In this document: positions 22,581 to 33,977 of the stretch, piece after piece
Layout: each line of letters starts with the position of its first letter
Position numbering within the stretch: the first letter of the stretch is position 1
Assembly (NCBI GenBank): GCA_025738555.1
Contig: JAOVFP010000014.1
Span: 2,046,001 to 2,110,000, forward strand
From: Cyathus striatus
Lineage: Eukaryota > Basidiomycota > Agaricomycetes > Agaricales > Nidulariaceae
DNA: 64,000 nucleotides
Reading direction: 5' to 3'
The notes under the pieces: generated by a model
Told to the model about the DNA's origin: nothing
What the model saw: the letters and a program-made list of their open reading frames with translations, nothing else
Databases searched by the model: none
Position numbers and translations under genes: made by a program

Positions 22581-24378
22581 TGATAGAAGTTAGCAAACCC
22601 AAGGAAAGATTGAATGTCTTTTACTTTCCTTGGTTCAGGCCATTCTTGAATAGTCTTCACCTTTGTTGGAGACATGGCGAGACCATTGGGTGATAGTATT
22701 GTGAGATGTACAACCAGAGCAGTGACCTGCAGGACTGAGAGAGACACAATAGGGTCTGAAGTCCAATGTACAGTGAGCAAGTATTAGATTGAAGTAGTAT
22801 GTGTACAGCTTACCTGAAGTCCAATGTACAGTGAGCAAGTGGGGATTGTCACTGTAGGACCTCAGGATTATATACTACTAGCTTATCTACCAAAGTCCAA
22901 GGGTCCAACCAAGGTCCAAACCCAGGTCCAGTACCTAAGTTTACCTAAGTCTACCTAAGGTTCATTAGTCAGCAGAGAAGTGTCAGATCACTTCTAACAA
23001 GTATATATCTGAGATATTCCATGGATTCAAAGTGGAACTCACACTTATCTGCACACCCATACAAACCATGCTTCTGGAGTTGATGCAAGACTTCCCTAAC
23101 ATATTGGCAATGTTGCGCAAGGTTATCAGTGTATATTAGGATGTCATCCAAATAAACTATGACACACACATTGAGAAGATCTTTGAAAATATCATTCATG
23201 AAGCATTGGAAACCCACAGGTGCATTGGAAAGTCCAAAGGGCATGACTAGCCATTCAAAGAATCCATAGCAAGTCCAGAAAGCAGTTTTCCATTCATCAT
23301 CCTTGGCAATGCAGACCAGATGGTATGCATGACACAGGTCGATCTTGGTGTAGATACAGGCATGACAGGGACTGTCAAGCAAATCTGAAATGAGTGGCAA
23401 AGGATAACGATCCTTTTTAGAAATAGTGTTCAACCCACAGAAATCCACACAAAGCTGAAGCAATCTGTCCTTCTTGCAGACAAAAAGGATGGGAGCTCCA
23501 TGCAGAGAGCACAAAGGTTGAATGAATCCAATCTGGATATGTTCATTGATGAAATCCTGAAGAGTGGAAAGCTCAGATTGGGAAAGGGAATAGATCTGAC
23601 CTACAGGAGGTGATGCACCTTCCTCTAGGTTGATCTTTAAGTTGTAGGGACAGTGAGGGGCAAGTGTATCTGCCTGGGACTTGCTAAATACATCAGCAAA
23701 CTCATGATACTCAGATGGTATGGAAGAGAGATCTGGAGCTTCCTCAGGATTGAGGGCAGCAGTGGAAGTGACAGCATCAAGCTGGATACAGAAAGTCTGT
23801 GCTCCCTCTAAATGGCATGCACATGAGAAGGCAGCACCATTTATTAGTGAAATGCTAGGAGGAGGTGGCAGAGACTCATCAGAAGTGACTGGAGATGGAT
23901 CCTTGGAAGTGGAAGCTGGTTCTGGGATATTGGATTTGAGTGGAAGTTGCTTGGAAGTGTCTGGAGTCCAGAATGTTAATGAGCCTGATACCCAGTCAAT
24001 CAATGGATTGAAGCAGGTGAGCCAATTGTATCCTAGGACTGCAGAGCACACTGAATCAAGAGGTGTCACATAAAGTTCAACTGTTATACATTCACTAGTA
24101 GGGAATAGTACAGGCAGTGTAATGAACTCAGTTATTACATGGTTGCTGGTGCCATCAAAGAGTCTGAGAGTGATAGGTGGAGTAGGTGAGGTAGGAATAG
24201 CATGTGTCCAAATGAAAGATGAATTCATAAAACAATAGGTAGAACCCAAATTGACTAGTGCACTATATGAAACTGTACAGGGTGTAGGGAGAGCATGGAT
24301 GGTACTACAAAGTGGAATATGAAGTGCATTGGGGTCTGAAAGAGCAGAAGCATTGAGTCTTACCTGCATTGGCTGCAC
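22580..24378 (-). pseudogene. Gypsy A protease and reverse transcriptase
   Basis: The protease active-site region reads ALVNLGSTYCFMNSSF, with Asn where the catalytic Asp of D-S/T-G belongs. RT follows: VDFCGLNTISKKDRYPLPL, IYTKIDLCHAYH, WKTAFWTCYGFFEWLVMPFG, then the catalytic YLDDILIYTDN. Several positions that are Arg in related elements are Cys, Trp or His (FCGLN, DLCHAY, FWTCYG, FQCFMN). The frame stops at 22969 because a solo LTR (22700-22999) was inserted after MEYLRYIL. RT resumes as ILSPNGLAMSPTKVKTIQEW, then FLGFANFYQCFIYNYSNIVV. It jumps directly to the pre-integrase linker HPKEGDSDY, so RNase H is deleted at about 22545. Confidence 0.8.
22700..22999. mobile_element. Solo LTR (300 bp) in gypsy A RT
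   Basis: TGTGAGATGTACAACC ... GATCACTTCTAACA, flanked by AGTAT at 22695-22699 and 23000-23004. The interrupted RT codons join across one copy of AGTAT. A 24-bp unit (GAAGTCCAATGTACAGTGAG core) is tandemly repeated inside. Confidence 0.8.
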
Positions 24379-24569
24379 ACAAGGGGGAACAATGCAGTCC
24401 TTGGCTTGTGTGGTGTTCAGAGGACTGCTCCCTATTTTTTCAAACCCAAAGCCAGGTTAGAAAGAGATGTGGACCTGCAGGTCAAGAGACCCACAGAAGC
24501 CAATGTGGGAGCTGGAGCAGGTTATCCAGATGCCTGGGCTCTAGCCATGGAAGAGGCAGAGTGGGGACA

Positions 24570-25961
24570 TTCTTTGGCACAGTGCCCCAGATTCCTGCAG
24601 AACAAGCATAGATTGTTGTCCATGCAATGCTGATGTTCTTGTGGCAAGAGTTTGCCATCTCAACCAACTTTGTTGTTCAATTCTGGCCTCTGTTGCTGAG
24701 AAGGCTGTGAGGAATGAGGTGGGTGACTACCAACATGATGGGGATAGCTCAGGCAGGGTGCATATTGGCCTGAAACAAGGCAGGAAGGTGCTGGGGTGAC
24801 TGCAGGGCAATTTACAGGAGCTCTAACAGAGTTATCTGCAACCTGCAGACCCTGAGACTGGTGGGATTCCCATGTACACTCAGATTGGCATTCCCAGGAC
24901 CAGCCATTGATCCCTTGAGCTAGCTTAATCATCCTGCACTTTGTGGTAGGTTTCTCAACATGAGAGATCTCATTCTTAATGTGACCTGGAAACCTGGAAT
25001 AGAGTCAGTGGCATAAGAATTTATCATCCCAGTTGGTGCACTGTGCAAGTCTGTTGAACTGTACAAGATACTTGGAAAGTTTCTGTGAATTCTTCATAAC
25101 AAGGACATCCAGATCATTCTTGGCATCCCCTTCTGGGTTTGCTAACCTGAAATTATCCTCTAGCATGACAATGAAAACCTCCCAAGAGTGAAGGAACTCA
25201 TCATCAGCATAGGGGTTGGAGAGGGTTGGCATAATAAGCTGAAGCACAGTATCCTGAAGATATGTGAGAGTGAAGTTGACCTGGGAGTGTCCATCTGAGT
25301 ATTGGGAAGGATTATTCTGGAAGTAAATTTGACACTGAGTTATAAACTGCTCCAACTTCTCAGCACTGGAACCATCAAAAGTATCTGGCTTTTGAATATT
25401 ACATTCCTGATGTGATCCCAATGTACCCAAGGCAGATTCTGCAACTCTCAAAAGAGCTTTGGCAAGCCAGTCTTCCCAAGAGTGGTGCACAAGAGGTGTG
25501 CACCTGGGATTGTTGACATCATCCTCATTACCATCATCCCCTGAGTCTGAGGATAGTGGAGATGGAGGATTGGGCTGAGAAGGAGGTGGAGGTGGCTGCC
25601 CAATGGTACCACCATTGGAGCTGTGACCCTTGGGAGTTTCCTGGTCTGCTGGGACTGTACTGTATGGCAGTGGAGTGCCATCCAGATGAGCCTGAGTGGA
25701 TCCAAGGTTCCCAGCTGCAGGAACAGAGAGTGTCTGGACAGAAGTCAAGAGTGGACCCAGGAAAGTAGCACTAGGAGGTGGTGCTGGACTGAGTGTAACC
25801 CAAGACAGTGTAGAAGGTAGAGAACCAGAAGTACTCCATGGAGGCTGTTGCCTTGTAGCTGCATGGATGGCATGAGCACCCACAGCATTGGTATGACTAG
25901 TGGTATGTGCTGTGCAAGTAACTGAAGTTCCAGTTGGAGCCATGATAGAAGAGATATCCAA
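24570..25961 (-). pseudogene. Gypsy A gag with zinc knuckle
   Basis: Starts MDISSIMAPTGTS at 25961, just inside the 5' LTR. A Pro/Ser-rich N-terminus leads into a capsid-like part (KPDTFDGSSAEKLEQFITQC, then YLQDTVLQLIMPTLSNPY, LDVLVMKNSQKLSKYLVQFN). Stops follow (after KFLCH at about 25005). The same frame family then reaches a CCHC knuckle, NNLCLFCRNLGHCAKECP, at about 24620-24570 (CX2CX4HX4C). It would have packaged the element's RNA. Confidence 0.75.
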
Positions 25962-25980
25962 GGTATAAGTATTTGTATAC

Positions 25981-26761
25981 TGTTACATGGTGATTCCTTC
26001 CTACTGGAAAACAGATGTGGAGACATCATAAGAGCATGAAGGAACTATAATGAAAACCTGAAGTGAGTACAGGTGCAGAAATGTAGAGCAGGAGTGTGGG
26101 AATGAACTGTGGCTTCAGCATATGTGCTGCACCACCTGGATATCCCCAGGAAATGGTTTGTATTTTGAGACAGACAATATTCAATGAATGGAAATGTTCC
26201 AGAGTATGAGAAGAGGCTTTGCCACTACACTAGGCAGTGGAAGAGAAACCCAAAGGAAAACCCAGAGCAGGTTTCAGAACTTAGAGTAGGAAGAGTGTGT
26301 ACAGAGTTGATATGAATACTGAAGACTACTTAGTACATCTGGAAGATGATATGTACTAGGAAGTAGTAGGTACAAATGTAGAAGTATAATACTAAGGAAA
26401 AGTCAAAGGGATAGGTAAAATATAAAGACTGGACAAAGCAGAGTAGGGGTGCAAATGACATGCTCAGAATGAAGAATAAAGAACTAAACTACTTTAACCA
26501 TAATGAAACATATAGGTAGTAATGGAAGGGAGAAGTAATGATATCATGATGCAGTGAGGCTGTCATAAGAGAAACTATGTATCTGAGATATCTGATAGAA
26601 AACCTGACAGGTTCTGGGTACATTCCTGGGTGAGAACATTGGGAAGTATAAACCCATAACAGGTATGTTCTGGGAATGGACCAGGTATGTTAGAAGTGTT
26701 GGAAGGTCATGTGGGAACCTTTGGTAACATTGGCATAATGTATCCAGACACAGATATAACA
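25981..26761 (-). mobile_element. Gypsy A 5' LTR
   Basis: TGTTACATGG ... GATATAACA, alignable over its length to 17876-18641 and 14243-15024 (TGTGGCTTCAGC, CACTACACTAGGCAGTGG, CCCAGAGCAGGTTTCAGAAC blocks). It lies directly upstream (minus strand) of gag. I do not see an obvious tRNA primer site next to it. Confidence 0.75.
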
Positions 26762-26770
26762 CATCCCAGA

Positions 26771-26974
26771 TGTAAGGGACGGTCCATTATCATGTTACAT
26801 AATATGTATTACTCAATGTTTGTCTCTCGCCTCAAGGGCAAACATTAGCCATATTTAAGTAATCTTATGCACACTTGTACAAAGGGACTGAATCCCACTG
26901 CACATAGACTTCCAATAGACTTGGTCAGGTGTACCTAGCGGGATAATAAGTCATAGAGGATAAAGACCTCTACA
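26771..26974 (+). mobile_element. Gypsy C 5' LTR (204 bp)
   Basis: Identical in length to the 3' LTR. The six base differences from it fall at five dinucleotides: CG/TG at GGACGGTCC, CA/CG at GTTACATAAT, CG/TG at CTCGCCTC, TG/CA at CTTATGCAC, CG/TG at TAGCGGGA. All five are explained by decay of an ancestral CG. Confidence 0.9.
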
Positions 26975-27038
26975 CTTTTTTACACCCCCTAGCTATTCAC
27001 AAAGTCTACACTTTGCTATTGACTCTGATACTGCCATA

Positions 27039-28181
27039 ATGGACCCACGTGTCAATCACCATCAGGAAATTTCCTACAACGGCAATCCCACTTCCATGTG
27101 GAACATCACAGAATTCCCAATTCTAGAACAGAGTAAACACCACAATGTTGCACACGCCTTCTGCTTCCAAACCATCACCATGGTGAGTGGAGGCACCACA
27201 CATTCCCCCGCCAGCTGGATAATCCAGCCAACAGGATGATGAGGCTCAGGCCTCCAATGTAATACATGAAAATACGAAATTAGGATCTGGACACCAGAGA
27301 GTGAGTGAGAGTAGGGGAAGGGACAATGACCCCCCCCAGAACAATATGCAAACCCTAGCTCAAGAACTATGGATACATGACCCAGCCCCAACCCATGGAT
27401 GGATACAAGATGAGCAAGTACACGAGGATATCGAGGATGACCTCAAGAGCAGAATGGCTTCATTCAAGCAACTTCATGCCAACATCAATGAGCAAAAACT
27501 AGATGCAATGTTCCATACAGTGGTCCAATGAGTCTTGGTGATGGTGACTCAGAGCGGAATGAAGGTCAATCCAGATGAACCAAGGTTTATAGAAGCTACA
27601 ATGACATTAATGGGCAAGCTCATGCTAGCCTACCACGCTGCCCAACAAAGGAAAACCGCTTCAAGACCCAAAATGCCCATGTCCCAAATAACGGCCAGCA
27701 AAATAGAAATGACAAATCCATTCACGAAACCCAAACAGGAGGCCCTGTCAGGCATACTTCAGGATGCCACACCTCCTGCACAAAACACAGCAAACACTGT
27801 CACCACGGAAGCACTGAGCTTCCACCCACTAGAGACATTGTCAGTACCAGGGAACCTGGCTGAGGGAATGAGCTTCATCCCGCGAAATGTCACAACAAGA
27901 CCAAACCGGGTCCACTCAAATACACGAATCCCAAGGGCCCTACAATGGGACGACCAGCTGGAACTTCAACAGATGAGGAATGAAGACATCAGTGTCCACA
28001 GAGTCACAAATATCGAGGAACAGGGCATCCTGTTCAATGGCCCTGAACCAGTAGACCTGGATAGGTTAAGGAAACAAGACAAGGCTGCTCCACCAAGAAA
28101 TGTGACCATGGCCCAAACCCTACCCGAACTAACAAGGCCCCGACCTGGTGGGATACCCACCATTACGGAGTACAATCATAG
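27039..28181 (+). pseudogene. Gypsy C ORF upstream of gag
   Basis: Segments 27301-27531 and 27535-28181 share one frame separated by TGA. It encodes a helical part (DDLKSRMASFKQLHANINEQ, then MTLMGKLMLAYHAAQQRK) followed by a Pro/Thr-rich linker ending PGGIPTITEYNHS. Length and composition fit the N-terminal gag-associated ORF of this element type. The first 260 bases after the LTR (27039-27240) are open but have no recognisable match. Function unknown. Confidence 0.5.
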
Positions 28182-29274
28182 TGATACGCCTGACGGATGT
28201 ACAACGTATATAAGCATATTTTTGCAATATCTACATAATATAAATCACTCACTTGCGATCACAATTGGATTACCTAAGCGTTGGAGTGAGGTCCGAACTG
28301 CCAACAATCGTGCTATTTATAGTCACCACCACTAAGGACATAGTAAACAGATCTGAAAGCAATAGTGATTATAATAAGGGATTAGCAGGAAAGCGTGTAT
28401 ATAGAACCCCAATGGCACTTGATCCACCATAAGCACGCGGTAATGCGACGTGTCCAGGTCACGAGATGGTTCCGGCAGCACAACTTACCCAAAGAAGCCG
28501 ACAGCGTCAAGGCGCCCATCAAGCGCCAACAGCCATTGCCGCTACTCTGGACTCAACCCAGATCGGTCCTCGGCATCTTGCGAATGAGATCTCACCCTGA
28601 TCTACCGATCGAAGCGAACGGACCATATACCCGAAGCCGTGGTTGCTGATGGTTCTATCTTTAGGCCTGCGACGCGACAGGGCGTCTAAACACGCGCATC
28701 AGCCAATAAGTGCATCCCTATTTATCACGCGCGCCCGCCCCTTTCGAGGAGCTAAGTCCAACGCTCTCCTATCCAGACCTTCGCGCACGTCCCTCCGCCC
28801 AGCGTCATAGTTAATTACCTTATCTAGACATCTGCTATACCTGTACAGTACCTTTACAGTACCTAAGAACTCCACTTTTCCAGTAGTATATAAGACTTGC
28901 AAACCTGCTCATGTAGAACCAAGCAATCCTGTAGAGATTCCTTTCGCTATCAGTGCTATTTAGCGTATTCGTGACAATCTATTCAATTTCCGAGTGTAAA
29001 AACCCAGTGTGATCTAAGCCCTCCCAGGACCTCAAAGAAGCTTAGTTTATTATTAGTGATTACAAGCGTTATAGATTACAAGTGAATATTATAGTGTGTT
29101 CATTCCTCCCTTGCCCGGAATTACCTTGTGTATTCTGAAGATATTCCCCCGGACTCGCCCCTGCTTGATTGTTAGCAAGAGTAAGTGACGACCTTTACAT
29201 AGTTTCGTAGCTATTACTCCCTAGTAACCCTCTTTGCCCTTTTAATAGGAACAACCAACTACAACCAATCATAG
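28182..29274. mobile_element. CpG-rich insert in gypsy C (LTR-like)
   Basis: About 1.09 kb with a much higher CpG content than the host element, bounded by the 9-bp direct repeat CAATCATAG (28173-28181 and 29266-29274). It contains GTATATAAGACTTG (28888) and a GTAAGTGACG..TTTTAATAG intron-like stretch (29181-29249). The composition resembles an LTR plus leader of another Ty3/Gypsy element, but I could not fix TG..CA ends. Its low CpG decay indicates that it arrived later than the element it interrupts. Confidence 0.45.
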
Positions 29275-30449
29275 AACATGAGCCCGAACTGGAGGAACCG
29301 GACAAGCCAGAGGACACCATAACACCAATAATGGCAAGATGGGGCAGGCAGTACTCACTGCCACCACCACACAGGAGCTCATCCATATGACCAGCTGCAC
29401 TAGAAGCACAGGAATATCACTGGAACCAACTGCAGGAACGCCTGCACCTGACCCTACACGAATACCTAGCCACCAGACTAGAACTGCCAGAAGGATGTAG
29501 GCCCCTTCGGTATGACCCCAAATTGGTAGACAAGTACTCAGGAGTGTCGTCACTATTCTTCGAGCTGGAATGATGGCTACTAGGCCTTGTGGCACACTTG
29601 TGTGTTTGCCAACTAGGAGGACCACAGCACGATAGGGAGCATATATTGCTCCTACCAGAATTCCTTATGGGAGAAGCCAAAAGATGGTACTTCCAGCATG
29701 TGGCATCCCCCATGCAAGCAAGAAATCATTGGTCATTCAATGAAGTGATAATCGAACTATATAACAGGTTCGTTCACATCTCGAACAACCAAGAGGCCAG
29801 AGAGGCCTTCTACAAAACTCACTACATTATGGAGCAAGGGCTCCAGGGGCTATATGACACATTGACAGATTATTCACAATGCATGGCTGTACCCCCTGAC
29901 AACCACGAATTCACTCATGTATTCCTGAAGGCCATGCCATCCACTATCCACAGGAAACTCTTAGAAGACGTGGGCCTATCCTCCGAAATGAATTCATCAG
30001 AAGAATTCCTCATAGAAGGACAGACCTTCAAAGCAGCATATCATACGAGCCAGAATGTACATAGATACCTAGAAAAATTCATTGGACCATTGAGCTCTTG
30101 GCCACAACAAGCTCAAAATAGCATGACTCGGCCCTGTGCACAGGAACCTGCCCTACACCGTACCCAACCCCACATAGACAACCGAAGAACTATACCAACC
30201 CCACAACCCATACCTGCAAATGCAGGAAATGTAAGGGGTATAATACATGCACCAGCCAGAGCATCAAGCCCAGCACCAAGACAGGTCACGGCACAACAAG
30301 AACCAAGAGACAATCACCGCACAACCCCACAGGTTAGGGTGATTCCCCCTACTAAGCCAACAGCACCAGCACGGGCTGGACCATCCACAACTTGCTACAA
30401 TTGTAACAAAACTGGACACTTTAAAAGAGACTGCCCATTTCCACAATGA
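29275..30449 (+). pseudogene. Gypsy C gag
   Basis: One frame, broken by TGA after HRSSI and after FFELE. It reads HEPELEEPDKPEDT, then ALEAQEYHWNQLQERLHLTL, YDPKLVDKYSG, LGGPQHDREHILLLPEFLMG, AKRWYFQHV, and a Pro-rich tail with a zinc knuckle TTCYNCNKTGHFKRDCPFPQ (about 30390-30446, CX2CX4HX4C). This is the capsid/nucleocapsid protein of the element. Confidence 0.8.
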
Positions 30450-31560
30450 GAACAGCTCAGGGTGGCACATTCTGTAACAGAGGAAGATCAGGGAACACCT
30501 GAAGACACTGGGGAGGGCCAAGGCCCCTATGGTGACAGGGAAGATACAATCCACATCGACATGGAAGAAGCCCCACACTACAAGGAAGATAGCAGATCGG
30601 ACTACAAGGAAGATAGCAGATCGGACTATTATAACTGGTATGAACCTCAAGACTCAATAAGGGCCTTGGTGGTGTACCCAGCCACTTAAACCCCAGCATA
30701 TGCAAAAGCAGATCCCGTCATCCAACAAGTGACCTTATGGGCTACCAAGGAGACAATTGACCACCCAGTAATCCCATGGGACCAGAAAGAGTGCTTAGCC
30801 ACCTACGTAGCCATAGGGAAATCAAAAGTGTGGACGCTTTTGGACTCCACAGGGATAACCCCAACATATGCCCAAACCGCTGATATAGTGGTAAGTAGGC
30901 TCTCCAAGGAGTATATCCTACAACTCGGCACTGTAGGAAGCCGATCAACAATAAAGTATGGTACGTACTTGAACCTCAGACTCCCAGGTACAAAGGGAAC
31001 ATCATATGCCAATGTGGCTAATTTTGATCGATATGATATGATAGTGGGAACACCCACCATGTGAGAACTGAAGGTAGAACTGGACTTTGAAACCAACATG
31101 GTAATAATCAACAGTCAACCCTTCCCAGCTGTACACGTAACCCTGAAAGAAACAGAGGGACACCTCCACCGATACCAAACTGGCAACATAAAGGAAAAAT
31201 GACTAGGACACAAACTCCCGAAACCATCGATGGAAGAAGTTCCCGATGTAGATGGAGTATGAACATGGAAAGCATTACCAGAAGGACACCCTTCCCTTCT
31301 TATGACCGAGGAGGAATACCTCAACAATGCCATGCCCCCGGTGGAGCCACCCAGAACAAGAACCCAACCCAAACCTAAGGTAGATCAATCTACAAACACA
31401 AACCCAACAAATCACTGGCAGGATACACAATCTAATCAAGAATATTGCCAGCCTACTTCGTCAAAAATCAAGGTGGAAGATATGGTGATGGACACCCCGA
31501 CTACACAACCCCCTCGGTATGACAACCCCCAACCGGAATGACCATCCACATGGACATACG
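30450..31560 (+). pseudogene. Gypsy C protease region
   Basis: After the gag stop the frame continues through ECLATYVAIGKSKVWTLLDS, DIVVSRLSKEYILQLG, KYGTYLNLRLPG and FDRYDMIVGTPTM, the layout of a retropepsin with its LLDS/T active-site strand and the later I-V-G-T flap partner. The expected D-S/T-G reads D-S-T-G. TGA stops lie at 31062-31064, near 31199 and near 31260, and a TAA at 30687-30689. The C-terminal part (31302-31541) is a Pro/Gln-rich linker. Confidence 0.6.
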
Positions 31561-33977
31561 ACCCATGAATGCCCATGGAATGGAACTGCATGATTGCCAA
31601 CATGCACCAATTAGGAGGGGCAAAGAACATCATAAAAAGCACACTGTACAGATCACCGCAACTACATGAAATATCTGACACCATACCATTTTCCCCACCT
31701 GTAAAGCATGAAGAGAGCATTTTTCAGATGAGTCCAAGCATCGAACCAGAATACAAATGCTCCATACAAGCACTATGAGAGCAATATGCTCCCACCAGCA
31801 CGAGACCTCCCCCAAGGAAGGACAAAGGAAAGCAGAAAGCAGACACATACACAGAGGAGGACATCCCTACTCTCCGTCAACACTGGCTGGACGACTATGA
31901 AGACCTGCTGAATGGCACACCAGAACAGCTACCACCCTTCCAGGAAGTAAACCATGAGATCAATCTCATTGATGACAATAAACATTATACTTACTATATG
32001 CCATGATGCCCTAACACCCTCAGGGGAGAGTTCTACGAGAAGCTCAACTGATACCAGAATGCTGGCTGGTGGGAACCATGCTCAGTAGTACAAGCAGCAC
32101 CCCTACTATGCCTCACAAAGAAGGACCACCACCTTCGAACAGTTATTGACACACAACAAAGGAATGACAACACAATCAAGGATGTTATTCCCTTACCAGA
32201 CCAGGACGTAATTCGAGAAGATGTAGCATGGAGTCACTACAGATCAAAAATTGACCTCACAGACACATACGAGCAAGTATGTGTACACACAGAGGACGTC
32301 ACAAAAACAGCATTCATGACAATATGCGGCACATATGTAAGCCACATCATGCAACAGGGGGATTGCAATGCACCCGCTGTCATTCAAGGTAATAGATACC
32401 TTAGGTGTTCGGCAGGAAGTGACTTTATTCGTACCTAGCACCTGGGGGTTGAGGGATACTGATCATATGTATTCCTGCAAACTCCTATGATATGGGATGT
32501 ACAGTAAAGACTGTAAATAAGTGATGAACTGTGGGGCTTTGCTAGGTTTGCTTAGAACTTGGCCTGTGACTGGTGTGGTACAGCAAAGGCTGTAAATAAG
32601 AGATGAACTGTGGGATTTTCTAGAGTATACGGCTAACACTGTATATGGTAACAACAACTGCTAGAAACACTAGGAAAGCTTGTATGTACAGCGAAGGCTG
32701 TATATAAAGATTGGTGCTGTGGTGAAGGTCAAAACAAAGTTGAGGGCCTTGGTTGTTTCTGACTGTAGCTTGGTGGCTGCAGTGCATAAACTAATATGTG
32801 CTGTTACTGAATAGATATGATAAAGGTGACGTTGAGATTCGATACATTGAGTTGAGCTGCGTTACATTGAGTTGAGTTGAGTTACTTTGATATTACTGTG
32901 AATTTATTTATACGGTGAGTTGCGCTGCATCATTTATGTTAATAATAGAACTGAAGAAAAGCACAATAGATTCTGTATCTAATGTGTAAGAATAACTACT
33001 GGGGATGGACTGGTGAGTAAGATCCTAGCTAGTGACAGGCTATTTGGTAATGGATAAAACTACTGTCTAAGACTCAATTCCTCTCTCCTTTTATGCTCTT
33101 TTCCTCCTACTGCTGACTAATCCTATCCAAAACCAATCTTGCATTGTCCTTCAAATTTGGTAATGGTAGATCTATTGTCTTGAGGTGGAGGCTGTGCAGA
33201 ACAATGGTGTTCAAGGAGATGAGTCAGGTCTTGAACAATGGTGACAGAAATAGTATTACATTGTTCTGGCAATGAACAATGGAATTCTATTTATAGATCC
33301 CAGCAAACAATGGGCATGAAGACAATGGGTGAATAGGAGGACATTGTTCTGCACAATGGGTGCAAAAGAACAATGGAGTCCTATTATTGGAAACAATGGC
33401 ATATCCTTGGTAAGCGAATGGATAGGCATTGTTCTGAACAATGGGTGTGAAGAACAATGGCATGTCCTTGGTAATCGAATGCATAGGCATTGTTCTTGAA
33501 CAATGGTGACCTATTTTTAACAGTATCAATTATTGGTCACCACGAAGTGGGGTATTGGCTTGTGTTTCCATATGTTTGTTTCTAGAGAAGCAGTGCCTCA
33601 TGAGAATTATTTGGCAGTGTATTCAGAAAGATCTGGATAATGTGGATTCCAGACATCAGGCCATATAGCCATATGTGTGTGTTTATGACTAATCAAGTTT
33701 CACCCATGACACTGCCACCTTCCAAAGGCTAATGACAGCAATATTTCGAGACGTGATAAGACAATTCATCCATGTTTACATTGATGATATATTCGTATTT
33801 TCTGACACTGTGGATGATCATGAGGCAAACCTCAAATTGGTATTCAACTGACTTCGGGCAAACGAACTGTTCCTCAAATGGGCAAAGTGCAAACTATACG
33901 CCAAACACATCAAATGTTTGGGACACCTTATCAACAATGATGGAATCCACCCCAACTCTGACAAACTGAGCAAAATC
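31561..33977 (+). pseudogene. Gypsy C reverse transcriptase, split
   Basis: RT begins around 31840 (TLRQHWLDDYEDLLNG, then GEFYEKLN, VVQAAPLLCLTKKDHHLRTV, DLTDTYEQVCV, TKTAFMTICGTYVSHIMQQG). It is interrupted at 32377 by a 1334-bp LTR. It resumes at 33712 with TFQRLMTAIFRDVIRQFIHV, the catalytic YIDDIFVFSD, LKWAKCKLYAKHIKCLGHLI and NDGIHPNSDKLSKI, where a satellite element is inserted at 33978. TGA replaces a residue after YYMP, after YEKLN, and after LKLVFN. Confidence 0.85.
32378..33711. mobile_element. Solo LTR (1334 bp) in gypsy C RT
   Basis: TGTCATTCAAGG ... TTTCACCCATGACA, with 6-bp inverted ends TGTCAT/ATGACA. It is flanked by CCGC on the left and CTGC on the right, a duplication differing by one CpG transition. 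Removal joins RT codons in frame. Inside, a unit with TGTACAGYRAAGRCTGTAAATAA recurs three times (32498-32710), and AACAATGG / CCATTGTT words recur about fifteen times (33190-33510). Confidence 0.75.

Larger units (their letters stand above)
17876..26761 (-). mobile_element. Gypsy A: chromodomain Ty3/Gypsy element with antisense cargo
   Basis: Minus-strand element: 5' LTR 26761-25981, gag 25961-24570, protease/RT 24378-22580, integrase and chromodomain 22580-20955, purine tract about 18657-18642, 3' LTR 18641-17876. The LTRs are of similar length (781 and 766 bp) and about 85 percent alike by eye, so the insertion is old. Inside it sit a solo LTR (22700-22999) in RT, another solo LTR (20667-20939), a plus-strand gene (18784-20554), and a satellite element in that gene (19221-20293). 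RNase H is deleted. Flanking 5-mers (ATAGC, CATCC) do not match, so no clean target duplication remains. Confidence 0.75.

Noticed and set aside
28395..28902. Possible genes in the CpG-rich insert
   Set aside because: Frames are short, unrelated to known families, and the segment looks like LTR/leader DNA.
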